From NCBI GenBank assembly GCA_019090845.1, contig JAHRVD010000214.1, positions 1 through 12,000 of the forward strand: 12,000 bases of DNA. The letters are read 5' to 3'. The notes under the pieces are model-generated. The model was not told the DNA's origin, ran no database searches, and worked only from the letters and a program-made list of their open reading frames with translations. The stretch comes from Marinosulfonomonas sp. Its GTDB lineage: Bacteria > Pseudomonadota > Alphaproteobacteria > Rhodobacterales > Rhodobacteraceae. The position numbers and the translations under genes are program-made. This document shows, piece after piece, positions 1-7,256 of this stretch (positions are counted from its first letter, which is position 1; every line of letters begins with the position of its first letter).

Positions 1-402
1 AAAGACCTGCCAGTGCGCACCGAACGGGCCGGGGCCGATATTGAAATTGTAGAGACCGAAGGGTTAGCAGGCCAGTCATTCGATCTGGTGATATGTGACG
101 TGCCCTGTTCTGGCAGCGGATCGTGGCGGCGCAAACCCGAGGCAAAATGGGCGCTGAACCCGGACCGGCTGGCAGAACTGACTGCGTTGCAAAGCGCAAT
201 CCTGGATCAGGCCGCGCCCCTTACAAAGATTGGTGGAACGCTCGCCTATATAACCTGCTCAATGTTTGAGGTTGAAAACCGCACCCGGATTGATGCGTTT
301 CTGGCCAATAACAAATCTTGGCAATTGGTTAAGGATCATGCGTTTTTGCCACTGCAAGGCGGAGATGGGTTCTATCTTGCTCTATTGACGCGGGTATCGT
401 AA
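1..402 (+). CDS. RsmB/NOP-family RNA cytosine-5 methyltransferase, C-terminal part (5' end outside window)
   Basis: This is the last 133 codons of an S-adenosylmethionine-dependent RNA m5C methyltransferase of the RsmB/NOP2 type, which methylates a cytosine in rRNA. The frame is open to the first base, so the start lies off the left edge; the GTG at 13 is only an internal valine. The visible part holds both signature motifs of the catalytic domain. Motif IV is DVPCSGSG with Cys36, and motif VI is ITCS with Cys86 (counting from base 1). In this family the TC cysteine attacks C6 of the cytosine and the PC cysteine helps release the product. The GGDGFYLALL ending is the usual last strand of the fold. 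RsmB (16S C967) is the likeliest member, but the N-terminal NusB-like or PUA region that would settle it is missing, so no symbol is given. The next gene starts 100 bases downstream on the same strand. Confidence 0.9.
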   Translation, partial: KDLPVRTERAGADIEIVETEGLAGQSFDLVICDVPCSGSGSWRRKPEAKWALNPDRLAELTALQSAILDQAAPLTKIGGTLAYITCSMFEVENRTRIDAFLANNKSWQLVKDHAFLPLQGGDGFYLALLTRVS

Positions 403-409
403 AAATAAT

Positions 410-430
410 ACACAACTATACGTTGTGTTT
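410..430 (+). terminator. Possible weak terminator hairpin after the methyltransferase gene
   Basis: ACACAAC (410-416) pairs perfectly with GTTGTGT (422-428) around a 5-base loop. The stem is only 7 bp and AT-rich, and just three T follow it, so termination would be weak. It begins 8 bases after the stop codon, which is where a terminator would be expected. It could also be part of the cckA control region. Confidence 0.35.
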
Positions 431-439
431 CGATCAAGA

Positions 440-454
440 TTAATCGGCGATTAA
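440..454 (+). promoter_or_regulatory. CtrA-type binding site upstream of cckA (TTAA-N7-TTAA)
   Basis: TTAA at 440-443 and TTAA at 451-454 are separated by exactly 7 bases and followed by C, matching the full consensus for the alphaproteobacterial response regulator CtrA. The site lies 48 bases before the GTG start proposed for cckA. Scanning the TTAA tetramers of the window by eye, I found no other pair with 7-base spacing. In Caulobacter, CtrA-activated promoters often have the site over the -35 region; that geometry here would put the transcript start in the 480s, just before the ribosome binding site at 491. Binding is inferred from the motif alone. Confidence 0.6.
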
Positions 455-502
455 CTGTTTCCGCTCGAAATGCATTCAGAACGAATCGAGAGGGAGATTG
501 CG

Positions 503-2809
503 GTGTCGTATTTGGCGCTATCCCGCCATCCAATGACCGACCATGCTGTGCGTCTTGCCACAAAGGTCGGGTATCTGCTGGCGCTGTCGGTGATGACGCT
601 GGCGGCCGCGCTTTATGTGCCCAATGCACTGGCGGGTCTGGTGCTGCTTGGGGCCGGATGCACACTGTTGTTTCTGACGATTGCGATCAAACGAATTGCG
701 GTGCGCCACAGCCGGGAAATGATTGTATTTCAGAAAACAGTGGCCGGATTCGTCGAATGGGACACGTCGCCCAGTTTCACCACCAATGCCGACGGGCTGG
801 TGGTCTATCGCAATCGGGCCGCTACTGATCGCTTTGGTGCAAGTCAGGAAACCTTACTGGCCTCATTTGGTGATATACTGGCCTCGCCTTCGGCAACGTT
901 GCGCCGCCTTCAGGGCCACGCTGCAACCAGCGGATTTGCCCGCGAAGATGTGGTGCTGCGCCGGGGGCATTTGCGCCTGTCTGTCCACAAGCTGGCTGAC
1001 AGCGGATTTTTGTGGCGCCTTGAGGATATCATCGAACGCAGCAACCCCGGGCGCAGCGCAGAAGGGATTAGCTTGCCGATGATGACGATCAGCAAGGCGG
1101 GGACTGTGCTGTTCATGAATGACGTGATGCGTCGGATATTGGGCGGACGAGAGGCCCGGCTTGACCGCATTATCAACGATTTGCCGCTGCGCCCCGGCGG
1201 CGTGCATGAGGTGGCTGGCGTGGATGGCCCACTAAAGGCTTTGCTTTGTGCCGTTGACGGAACTGGTGGCCGCAAGGAAATATTTCTTATGCCCGCTGAT
1301 GGTGTTGCCTCTGATACGGCAGGTAACTGGGATTTGTTTGATGAACTACCTGTCCCGTTGATGAAGGTTTCGCCCGACGGCAAGATCCTTTTGTGCAACC
1401 GGTTGGCGCGCGATCTTTTGGCCGTAGATGGTCAACCTGCGCAGTATTTTGGCGATTTGGTTGAAGGGTTGGGGCGTTCGGTTGCCGACTGGCTAAGCGA
1501 GGCAGCAGAGCCGCGCGGAGTGTGTCGAACCGAGTTTGTGCGTGCCTCGCGTCCGGACCGGGACGTCTTTTTGCAAGTGTCCCTGACACGTGTGAGCGAG
1601 GGCAATGATACAAATCTGGTCGTCGTTCTTAATGACGCGACCAAGCTAAAGACGCTGGAGGCACAGTTTGTGCAAAGCCAGAAGATGCAGGCGATCGGCC
1701 AATTGGCTGGTGGGGTTGCTCATGATTTCAACAATCTTCTAACCGCGATAAGTGGCCATTGCGACCTTTTGTTGCTGCGCCATGACGAAGGGGACCCTGA
1801 TTTTGGTGATCTGGATCAGATCAGCCAGAATGCCAATCGTGCGGCAAGTCTGGTGGGCCAATTGCTGGCATTTTCGCGAAAACAGACATTGAAACCGGAA
1901 TTGCTGGAAATTCAGGATACGCTGGATGATCTGGCCCATCTGCTCAACCGGCTTGTGGGTGAGCGGGTTGTTCTATCGTTGCGCCATGACCCCGACCTGC
2001 TGCCAATACGTGCCGACAAGCGACAGTTAGAGCAGGTAATCATGAATCTGGTGGTGAATGCGCGCGATGCAATGCCCGATGGCGGCGAAGTTTCTATTCA
2101 GACCCGACTGGAACATCTGGGCGAGGCGATTGAGCGGGACCGGGCGGTGGTTCCGGCTGGCGACTACATTGTCATCTCGGTAACGGATCAGGGGTGCGGG
2201 ATAACCAAAGACCGTCTGCCAAAAATATTTGAGCCGTTCTTTACAACCAAGCGCACGGGTGAGGGAACCGGATTGGGCCTCTCTATGGCCTACGGAATTG
2301 TCAAACAAACCGGTGGCTATATTTTTGCCGACAGTGTGGTTGGCAGCGGCACGAATTTCACCCTGTATTTCCCTGCCACCGCGCGGGTCAATAAAGTGAG
2401 CAGCGGGGTAGCAGCAGACATTCCAAAGCCAACCCATTCCCACACCGGCGGCGTTGTGCTGCTGGTCGAGGATGAGGCCCCGGTGCGTGCATTTGCGTCG
2501 CGCGCGTTAAAAATGCGTGGCTATACAGTGCTTGAGGCAGAGAATGCCGAGGATGCTTTGAAAACGCTTGAGGATCGGTCACTGGAAGTGGACGTTTTTG
2601 TTACCGATGTAATCATGCCGGGAATGGACGGGCCAAGTTGGGTGGCAAAGGCGCTGCAGGAACGACCCGGTGTAAAAGTGGTCTTTGTATCGGGGTACGC
2701 TGAGGAAAGCTTTTCACAGCAACAGGCGCGTATCCCAAATTCAGTATTTTTGCCAAAACCGTTTAGTCTGAATGAACTGACCGCAACCGTTAACGATCAG
2801 TTCCACTAA
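503..2809 (+). CDS. cckA: Cell cycle hybrid histidine kinase CckA
   Basis: CckA is the membrane hybrid kinase/phosphatase that feeds phosphate through ChpT to CtrA (and CpdR), controlling cell cycle, motility and gene transfer agents in alphaproteobacteria. From the GTG at 503 the protein has 768 residues. Two membrane helices lie at about 23-39 and 42-62. PAS-like sensor segments follow near 79-124, 190-220 and 281-384. The HisKA motif GGVAHDFNN carries the phospho-accepting His407. The ATPase domain has an N box (Asn519), a DQGCG box (Asp562), PFFTTK and GTGLGLS. A receiver domain spans about 651-768 with acidic pocket Glu656/Asp657, phospho-acceptor Asp702 and Lys752. I chose GTG 503 because AGGGAG (491-496) sits 6 bases upstream. 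The ATG at 470 would add 11 residues but has no ribosome binding site and may precede the transcript start. All catalytic residues are present, so both kinase and phosphatase activity look intact. Confidence 0.95.
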   Translation: MSYLALSRHPMTDHAVRLATKVGYLLALSVMTLAAALYVPNALAGLVLLGAGCTLLFLTIAIKRIAVRHSREMIVFQKTVAGFVEWDTSPSFTTNADGLVVYRNRAATDRFGASQETLLASFGDILASPSATLRRLQGHAATSGFAREDVVLRRGHLRLSVHKLADSGFLWRLEDIIERSNPGRSAEGISLPMMTISKAGTVLFMNDVMRRILGGREARLDRIINDLPLRPGGVHEVAGVDGPLKALLCAVDGTGGRKEIFLMPADGVASDTAGNWDLFDELPVPLMKVSPDGKILLCNRLARDLLAVDGQPAQYFGDLVEGLGRSVADWLSEAAEPRGVCRTEFVRASRPDRDVFLQVSLTRVSEGNDTNLVVVLNDATKLKTLEAQFVQSQKMQAIGQLAGGVAHDFNNLLTAISGHCDLLLLRHDEGDPDFGDLDQISQNANRAASLVGQLLAFSRKQTLKPELLEIQDTLDDLAHLLNRLVGERVVLSLRHDPDLLPIRADKRQLEQVIMNLVVNARDAMPDGGEVSIQTRLEHLGEAIERDRAVVPAGDYIVISVTDQGCGITKDRLPKIFEPFFTTKRTGEGTGLGLSMAYGIVKQTGGYIFADSVVGSGTNFTLYFPATARVNKVSSGVAADIPKPTHSHTGGVVLLVEDEAPVRAFASRALKMRGYTVLEAENAEDALKTLEDRSLEVDVFVTDVIMPGMDGPSWVAKALQERPGVKVVFVSGYAEESFSQQQARIPNSVFLPKPFSLNELTATVNDQFH

Positions 2810-2969
2810 CTCTTGCCGCCGAAAAGTCAGTAATTGCATATGGTTGGTCTATTGCTCGGGGCAACAAATCCCTGCTTGGGCGATGCGAATTCCCATTTCG
2901 ATGTCGATACAGGTTCGCTTAAACCTTTCCTTAACTATGTGCTGCAAAAATATATTGGTAACAATTTGC

Positions 2970-2998
2970 TTGAAATGTTCTCGTTTTGATCTCATAAA
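2970..2998 (+). promoter_or_regulatory. Predicted sigma-70-type recA promoter
   Basis: TTGAAA (2970-2975) resembles a -35 element (5 of 6 bases), and CATAAA (2993-2998) a -10 element (4 of 6), with a 17-base spacer. Transcription would begin near 3005, leaving a leader of about 70 bases before recA. One SOS box lies in the spacer and another just downstream of the predicted start, an arrangement that suits repression by LexA. Confidence 0.5.
2977..2991 (+). promoter_or_regulatory. SOS (LexA) box variant GTTC-N7-GATC in the recA promoter spacer
   Basis: GTTC (2977-2980) and GATC (2988-2991) are separated by 7 bases. This is one base from the alphaproteobacterial LexA consensus GTTC-N7-GTTC, and from memory it is the variant described at recA of Rhodobacter sphaeroides. 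It lies between the predicted -35 and -10 elements, where a repressor would block RNA polymerase. Confidence 0.55.
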
Positions 2999-3007
2999 GG
3001 TTAGTAA

Positions 3008-3022
3008 GAACAAGAAGCGAAC
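3008..3022 (+). promoter_or_regulatory. SOS (LexA) box GAAC-N7-GAAC upstream of recA
   Basis: GAAC (3008-3011) and GAAC (3019-3022) are separated by 7 bases, which on the other strand reads as a perfect GTTC-N7-GTTC, the LexA operator of alphaproteobacteria. It sits 50 bases before the recA start, just downstream of the predicted transcription start. Its centre is 31 bp, about three helical turns, from the centre of the variant box at 2977-2991. Confidence 0.7.
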
Positions 3023-3072
3023 ATCAGGCAGCATTGCCGCCCCAGACCGGGTGTGGAATAAGGAATGAAATT

Positions 3073-4176
3073 ATGGCTATGGCAGAAGTTCTGGATATGA
3101 CAAACAAGCGCGACAGCGAAAAACAAAAAGCCCTCGACTCGGCTTTGGCCCAGATCGAACGGCAGTTCGGCAAGGGCTCGATCATGAAGCTCGGCGCAGA
3201 CAATCCGGTGCAGGAAATCGAAAGCACATCGACCGGCTCGCTGGGGCTGGATATTGCGCTTGGCATTGGCGGTCTGCCCAAGGGCCGGGTCGTGGAAATT
3301 TATGGTCCCGAAAGTTCTGGCAAGACAACGCTGACACTGCATTGCGTTGCCGAAGAACAAAAAAAAGGGGGCGTCTGTGCATTTGTGGATGCCGAACATG
3401 CGCTCGATCCGCTTTACGCCAAAAAACTGGGCGTCAATCTGGAAGAATTGCTGATTTCGCAGCCCGACACCGGCGAGCAGGCGTTGGAAATTGTCGATAC
3501 ATTGGTGCGTTCGGGGGCCGTCAACATGGTCGTTGTAGATTCGGTTGCCGCCCTGACGCCAAAATCCGAGCTTGAAGGTGATATGGGTGACGCAAGTGTT
3601 GGTGTTCACGCCCGACTGATGAGCCAGGCGATGCGCAAACTGACTAGCTCGATTGCGCGTTCCAATTGTATGGTGATTTTTATCAACCAGATCCGGATGA
3701 AGATCGGCGTGATGTTTGGCAGCCCGGAAACCACAACCGGGGGCAATGCGCTAAAGTTTTATTCCTCAGTCCGTCTGGATATCCGCCGTATCGGAGCAAT
3801 CAAGGATCGCGATGAAATCGTCGGCAATGCGACCCGTGTTAAGGTTGTTAAGAACAAGGTTGCGCCGCCGTTCAAGCAGGTGGAATTTGACATTATGTAT
3901 GGTGAAGGAATTTCAAAAAGAGGCGAGTTGATTGATTTGGGCGTCAAAGCCGGGATTGTCGAAAAGTCCGGCTCTTGGTTCAGTTATGGTGACGAACGGA
4001 TCGGTCAAGGCCGCGAAAATGCCAAGCAATTTTTGCGCGACAACGAACATTTCGCCATAGAGATCGAAGATAAGATTCGGGCCGCACATGGTCTGGATTT
4101 CGATAAAGATGCGGCTATGAAGGCGATGAAAGCCTCGGGCCCCGATGTTGGTGACGACGCGCTGCTCGACGATTAA
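3073..4176 (+). CDS. recA: Recombinase RecA
   Basis: RecA forms ATP-dependent filaments on single-stranded DNA, carries out strand exchange in homologous recombination, and stimulates LexA self-cleavage in the SOS response. The product has 367 residues, close to the usual 350-360. Walker A is GPESSGKTT (78-86, Lys84). Walker B is NMVVVD (151-156, Asp156). The DNA-binding loop L1 region is around 168-181, and the L2 region (about 207-225) follows the ATP-sensing NQ pair at 205-206. The C-terminal tail is acidic, as is normal for the family. The ATG at 3073 is preceded by AAGGA (3060-3064) with 8 bases between; a GTG at 3034 in the same frame has no such signal and would add 13 residues unlike RecA. 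Two SOS boxes upstream indicate DNA-damage control, and a strong terminator follows, so the gene is probably transcribed alone. Confidence 0.99.
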   Translation: MAMAEVLDMTNKRDSEKQKALDSALAQIERQFGKGSIMKLGADNPVQEIESTSTGSLGLDIALGIGGLPKGRVVEIYGPESSGKTTLTLHCVAEEQKKGGVCAFVDAEHALDPLYAKKLGVNLEELLISQPDTGEQALEIVDTLVRSGAVNMVVVDSVAALTPKSELEGDMGDASVGVHARLMSQAMRKLTSSIARSNCMVIFINQIRMKIGVMFGSPETTTGGNALKFYSSVRLDIRRIGAIKDRDEIVGNATRVKVVKNKVAPPFKQVEFDIMYGEGISKRGELIDLGVKAGIVEKSGSWFSYGDERIGQGRENAKQFLRDNEHFAIEIEDKIRAAHGLDFDKDAAMKAMKASGPDVGDDALLDD

Positions 4177-4195
4177 TCAAGCTACATAAATGTTG

Positions 4196-4226
4196 AAGGG
4201 CCGGGCAAATTTGTCCGGCCTTTTAG
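4196..4226 (+). terminator. Intrinsic terminator of recA
   Basis: An inverted repeat runs from 4199 to 4220: GGCCGGGCAAA pairs with TTTGTCCGGCC with a single G-T wobble, and the innermost bases must open to form the loop. TTTTAGTT follows directly, and A residues at 4196-4197 can pair with the T run. It begins about 20 bases after the recA stop codon. Confidence 0.88.
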
Positions 4227-4297
4227 TTGTTGTGGACAGCACACAGGCTTACGGATAAACGGGTTTGAACGCAAAACTGCCGTGTGAAAGTCCTGAT

Positions 4298-6958
4298 ATG
4301 TCCAGCCTGAACGACGTCCGATCCACCTTTCTGGATTATTTTCGCAGCAACGGGCATGAGGTTGTTCCCAGCTCGCCGCTGGTGCCACGTAACGATCCGA
4401 CGTTAATGTTTGTTAATTCGGGGATGGTGCAGTTCAAAAACCTTTTTACCGGCTTAGAGCGCCGCGATTATACCCGCGCGACCTCGGCGCAGAAATGCGT
4501 TCGCGCCGGCGGCAAGCACAATGATTTGGACAATGTTGGCTATACCGCACGCCACCACACGTTTTTCGAAATGTTGGGAAATTTCTCTTTTGGTGACTAC
4601 TTCAAAGAACAAGCAATTTCTTACGCATGGGAATTGCTGACCCGCGAGTTTGGGATCGACAAGGACCGGTTGCTGGTCACCGTCTACCACACCGACGAGC
4701 AGGCCGCCGATATCTGGAAAAAGGTCGCAGGTCTGCCCGATGATCGGATCATCCGGATCGCGACGAATGACAATTTTTGGATGATGGGGCCGACCGGGCC
4801 TTGCGGTCCCTGCACCGAGATATTCTATGATCACGGCGATCACATCGCCGGTGGTCCCCCCGGCAGCCCTGATGAGGACGGCGATCGGTTTATTGAAATC
4901 TGGAACCTCGTGTTCATGCAAAACGAGCAATACGAAGACGGCTCGATGAGCGATTTGGCGATGCAGTCGATTGATACCGGCATGGGGCTGGAACGGGTTG
5001 GCGCGTTGTTGCAAGGCAAACACGACAATTACGACACCGATACGATGCGCGCGCTGATCGAGGCGTCGGCCCATGCCACCAGCCAAGACCCGGACGGGCC
5101 CGGAAATGTGCATCACCGGGTGATCGCGGACCATTTGCGATCCACGTCTTTCCTGATTGCCGATGGTGTGATGCCGTCCAGCGACGGGCGCGGCTATGTG
5201 TTGCGCCGGATCATGCGCCGGGCGATGCGGCATGCTCATTTACTGGGTGCCAAGGACCCGGTGATGCACCGGCTTGTGCCCGAACTGGTGGCGCAGATGG
5301 GGCAGGCTTATCCGGAATTGGGCCGCGGGCAGGAGTTGATCGAGGAAACCCTGCATCTGGAAGAAACCCGGTTTCGCCAAACTCTGGATCGTGGTCTGAA
5401 ACTGCTTGATGACGAATTGGCAAATTTGCCCGATGGCGCTGAACTGTCCGGTGCGGCGGCGTTCAAGCTTTATGACACATTTGGGTTTCCACTGGATCTG
5501 ACGCAGGATGCGCTGCGCGAGCAGGATCGTTCGGTCGATGTTGCGGGGTTTGATGAGGCGATGGCGGCCCAAAAGGCCAAGGCGCGTGCTGCTTGGGCCG
5601 GTTCGGGGCAGACGGCGGATGCGGCGATTTGGTTCGATCTGGCAGAGGAACACGGGGTTACCGAATTTCTTGGCTATGACACGGAAAAAGCCGAAGGGCA
5701 GGTGCTTGCGCTGGTGAAAAACGGGGCAATTGTGATATCTGCCGCGGCGGGGGATGAGGTTCAGATCGTCGTCAATCAGACTCCTTTTTATGGCGAGGCC
5801 GGCGGTCAGGTTGGCGATACGGGCGTCATCAAAACCGAAAATGGAACCGCCGAGGTGACCGATACACGCAAAACAGCGGGTGTATTCATTCACTTCGTAA
5901 AAGTTACCGAAGGGGTAATTTCATCCGGTGAGGCTGGCGAAATGAGTGTGGATCATTCACGACGCACTGCGATCCGGGCCAACCATTCGGCCACGCATTT
6001 GCTGCATGAAGCATTGCGAGAGGCGCTTGGCCCGCATGTGGCGCAGCGCGGTTCGCTGAATGCACCGGATCGGTTGCGGTTTGATTTTTCCCACTCCAAG
6101 GCGATGAGCGGCGCGGAAATTTCCCGCGTTGAAGCTGATGTAAATACCTATATTCGACAAAATACCCCGGTTGAAACCCGGATCATGACGCCTGACGATG
6201 CACGCGACATCGGCGCGCAGGCGCTTTTTGGCGAGAAATACGGTGACGAAGTTCGGGTTGTCTCAATGGGGCGCGCCGATACTGGCAAGGGGCTGGACGG
6301 CAAGACCTATTCGCTTGAACTTTGCGGCGGAACCCATGTGCGCCAGACTGGCGATATTGGCGTTTGTGTCGTGCTTGGCGACAGTGCGTCTTCTGCCGGG
6401 GTTCGCCGGATCGAGGCGCTGACCGGACCGGCAGCACTTGCCTATCTGTCTGAAGCTGCAAACCGCGTGAGCGAAATTGCCGGAACGCTCAAGGCGCAGC
6501 CGAGCGAGGTTCTGGATCGTGTTCAGGCGCTGCTTGGGGAACGCAAGACTCTGCAAAACGAAGTTGCGCAACTGCGTCGCGATCTGGCAATGGCTGGCGG
6601 AGCCCAGGAAGGCGCCGGTGATAATGGTCAAGATATCAACGGGGTAACATTCGTTGCTCATGTACTTAAAGGGGTGTCGGGCAAGGATTTGCCAGCACTG
6701 ATTGATGAACATAAGTCGCGGATCGGCTCTGGTGTTGTGCTGTTGATTGCGGATGCGGGTGGCAAGGCGGCGGTGGCCGCGGGTGTTACCGTTGATCTGA
6801 CGGACAAGATATCGGCCGTCGATCTGGTGCGCGTCGCCGTTGGCGAGCTGGGGGGCAAAGGAGGCGGCGGTCGCGCGGATATGGCGCAGGGCGGCGGTAA
6901 GGACGTGAGCAATTCACAGGCTGCAATTGATGCAGCCGGGAAATTATTGGGAGAATAA
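4298..6958 (+). CDS. alaS: Alanine--tRNA ligase
   Basis: AlaRS charges tRNA-Ala with alanine and hydrolyses mischarged Ser- and Gly-tRNA-Ala. The protein has 886 residues, normal for the full bacterial form. The class II catalytic core occupies about 1-240: motif 1 near 10-35, motif 2 with [12 protein letters not shown] (66-77), and motif 3 with GMGLERV (228-234). The tRNA-recognition region follows to about 460. The editing domain has the zinc-type ligands His563 and His567 (HSATH) and Cys676 and His680 (CGGTH). A coiled-coil linker near 740-770 leads to the C-Ala domain, with its glycine-rich end at 851-867. I chose ATG 4298 because [15 protein letters not shown] is the conserved start of the protein and GAAAG lies 7 bases upstream; a TTG at 4265 in frame is unlikely. 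The DUF1330 gene follows after 2 bases, so the two are probably co-transcribed. All editing residues are intact. Confidence 0.99.
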   Translation: MSSLNDVRSTFLDYFRSNGHEVVPSSPLVPRNDPTLMFVNSGMVQFKNLFTGLERRDYTRATSAQKCVRAGGKHNDLDNVGYTARHHTFFEMLGNFSFGDYFKEQAISYAWELLTREFGIDKDRLLVTVYHTDEQAADIWKKVAGLPDDRIIRIATNDNFWMMGPTGPCGPCTEIFYDHGDHIAGGPPGSPDEDGDRFIEIWNLVFMQNEQYEDGSMSDLAMQSIDTGMGLERVGALLQGKHDNYDTDTMRALIEASAHATSQDPDGPGNVHHRVIADHLRSTSFLIADGVMPSSDGRGYVLRRIMRRAMRHAHLLGAKDPVMHRLVPELVAQMGQAYPELGRGQELIEETLHLEETRFRQTLDRGLKLLDDELANLPDGAELSGAAAFKLYDTFGFPLDLTQDALREQDRSVDVAGFDEAMAAQKAKARAAWAGSGQTADAAIWFDLAEEHGVTEFLGYDTEKAEGQVLALVKNGAIVISAAAGDEVQIVVNQTPFYGEAGGQVGDTGVIKTENGTAEVTDTRKTAGVFIHFVKVTEGVISSGEAGEMSVDHSRRTAIRANHSATHLLHEALREALGPHVAQRGSLNAPDRLRFDFSHSKAMSGAEISRVEADVNTYIRQNTPVETRIMTPDDARDIGAQALFGEKYGDEVRVVSMGRADTGKGLDGKTYSLELCGGTHVRQTGDIGVCVVLGDSASSAGVRRIEALTGPAALAYLSEAANRVSEIAGTLKAQPSEVLDRVQALLGERKTLQNEVAQLRRDLAMAGGAQEGAGDNGQDINGVTFVAHVLKGVSGKDLPALIDEHKSRIGSGVVLLIADAGGKAAVAAGVTVDLTDKISAVDLVRVAVGELGGKGGGGRADMAQGGGKDVSNSQAAIDAAGKLLGE

Positions 6959-6960
6959 CA

Positions 6961-7248
6961 ATGTCAGCACTTTGGATCGCAAATATAGAGGTGACCGACG
7001 AGGAAACCTACATGAAATATGTCGCCATTTCGAGCAAGGCGGTCGCCGCTTTTGGTGGTGTATTTCTGGCACGTGCGGGACGTCACAAACAGCTAGAGGG
7101 CAACGATCGTGCCCGCAATGTAGTGGCCCGTTTCCCGACATTTGAAGACGCGGTCAACTGCTACAACTCACCCAGCTACAAAGAAGCGCTGAAATTTTCC
7201 AGCGTCTCCAGTAAGCGTGATCTGGTTGTTGTTGAAGAGGTCGAATAG
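6961..7248 (+). CDS. DUF1330 family protein
   Basis: This is a 95-residue protein of the DUF1330 family, small soluble proteins predicted to adopt the dimeric alpha/beta-barrel (ferredoxin-like) fold; their function is not established. The family pattern is visible: an N-terminal strand (WIANIEV), a YMKY helix start, the central GGVFLARAG and LEG block (53-67 of the usual order), the FPTFEDAVNCYNSPSYKEA helix, and a final VVVEEVE strand. There is no signal peptide or membrane helix. The ATG is 2 bases after the alaS stop, and its ribosome binding site (GGGAGAA, 6949-6955) lies in the last alaS codons, so translation is likely coupled to alaS. Whether the link to alanyl-tRNA synthetase is functional cannot be read from one genome. 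It ends 8 bases from the convergent typA stop. Confidence 0.88.
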   Translation: MSALWIANIEVTDEETYMKYVAISSKAVAAFGGVFLARAGRHKQLEGNDRARNVVARFPTFEDAVNCYNSPSYKEALKFSSVSSKRDLVVVEEVE

Positions 7249-7256
7249 ACCCTGCT

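Noticed and set aside
2840..2989. 49-codon ATG open frame in the cckA-recA gap (MVGLLLGATNPCLGDANSHF at its start)
   Set aside because: It has no convincing ribosome binding site, runs through the predicted recA -35 element and the first SOS box, and matches nothing I know. A stop-free run of this length is plausible by chance; conservation in relatives would be needed to revive it.
2844..3068. 74-codon TTG open frame in the cckA-recA gap
   Set aside because: It has no ribosome binding site and spans the whole recA promoter and both SOS boxes.
3001..3609. 202-codon open frame antisense to recA
   Set aside because: It covers the recA Walker A region and leader on the other strand and resembles no family.
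4265..4297. TTG start adding 11 residues to AlaS
   Set aside because: The conserved AlaRS N terminus begins at ATG 4298, and no ribosome binding site precedes the TTG.
4454..5239. 261-codon open frame antisense to alaS
   Set aside because: It lies opposite the conserved catalytic core of alaS, whose codon bias produces long antisense frames; it shows no ribosome binding site or recognisable domain.
5240..5893. 217-codon open frame antisense to alaS
   Set aside because: It is the mirror of the tRNA-recognition and editing regions of alaS and has no recognisable protein features.
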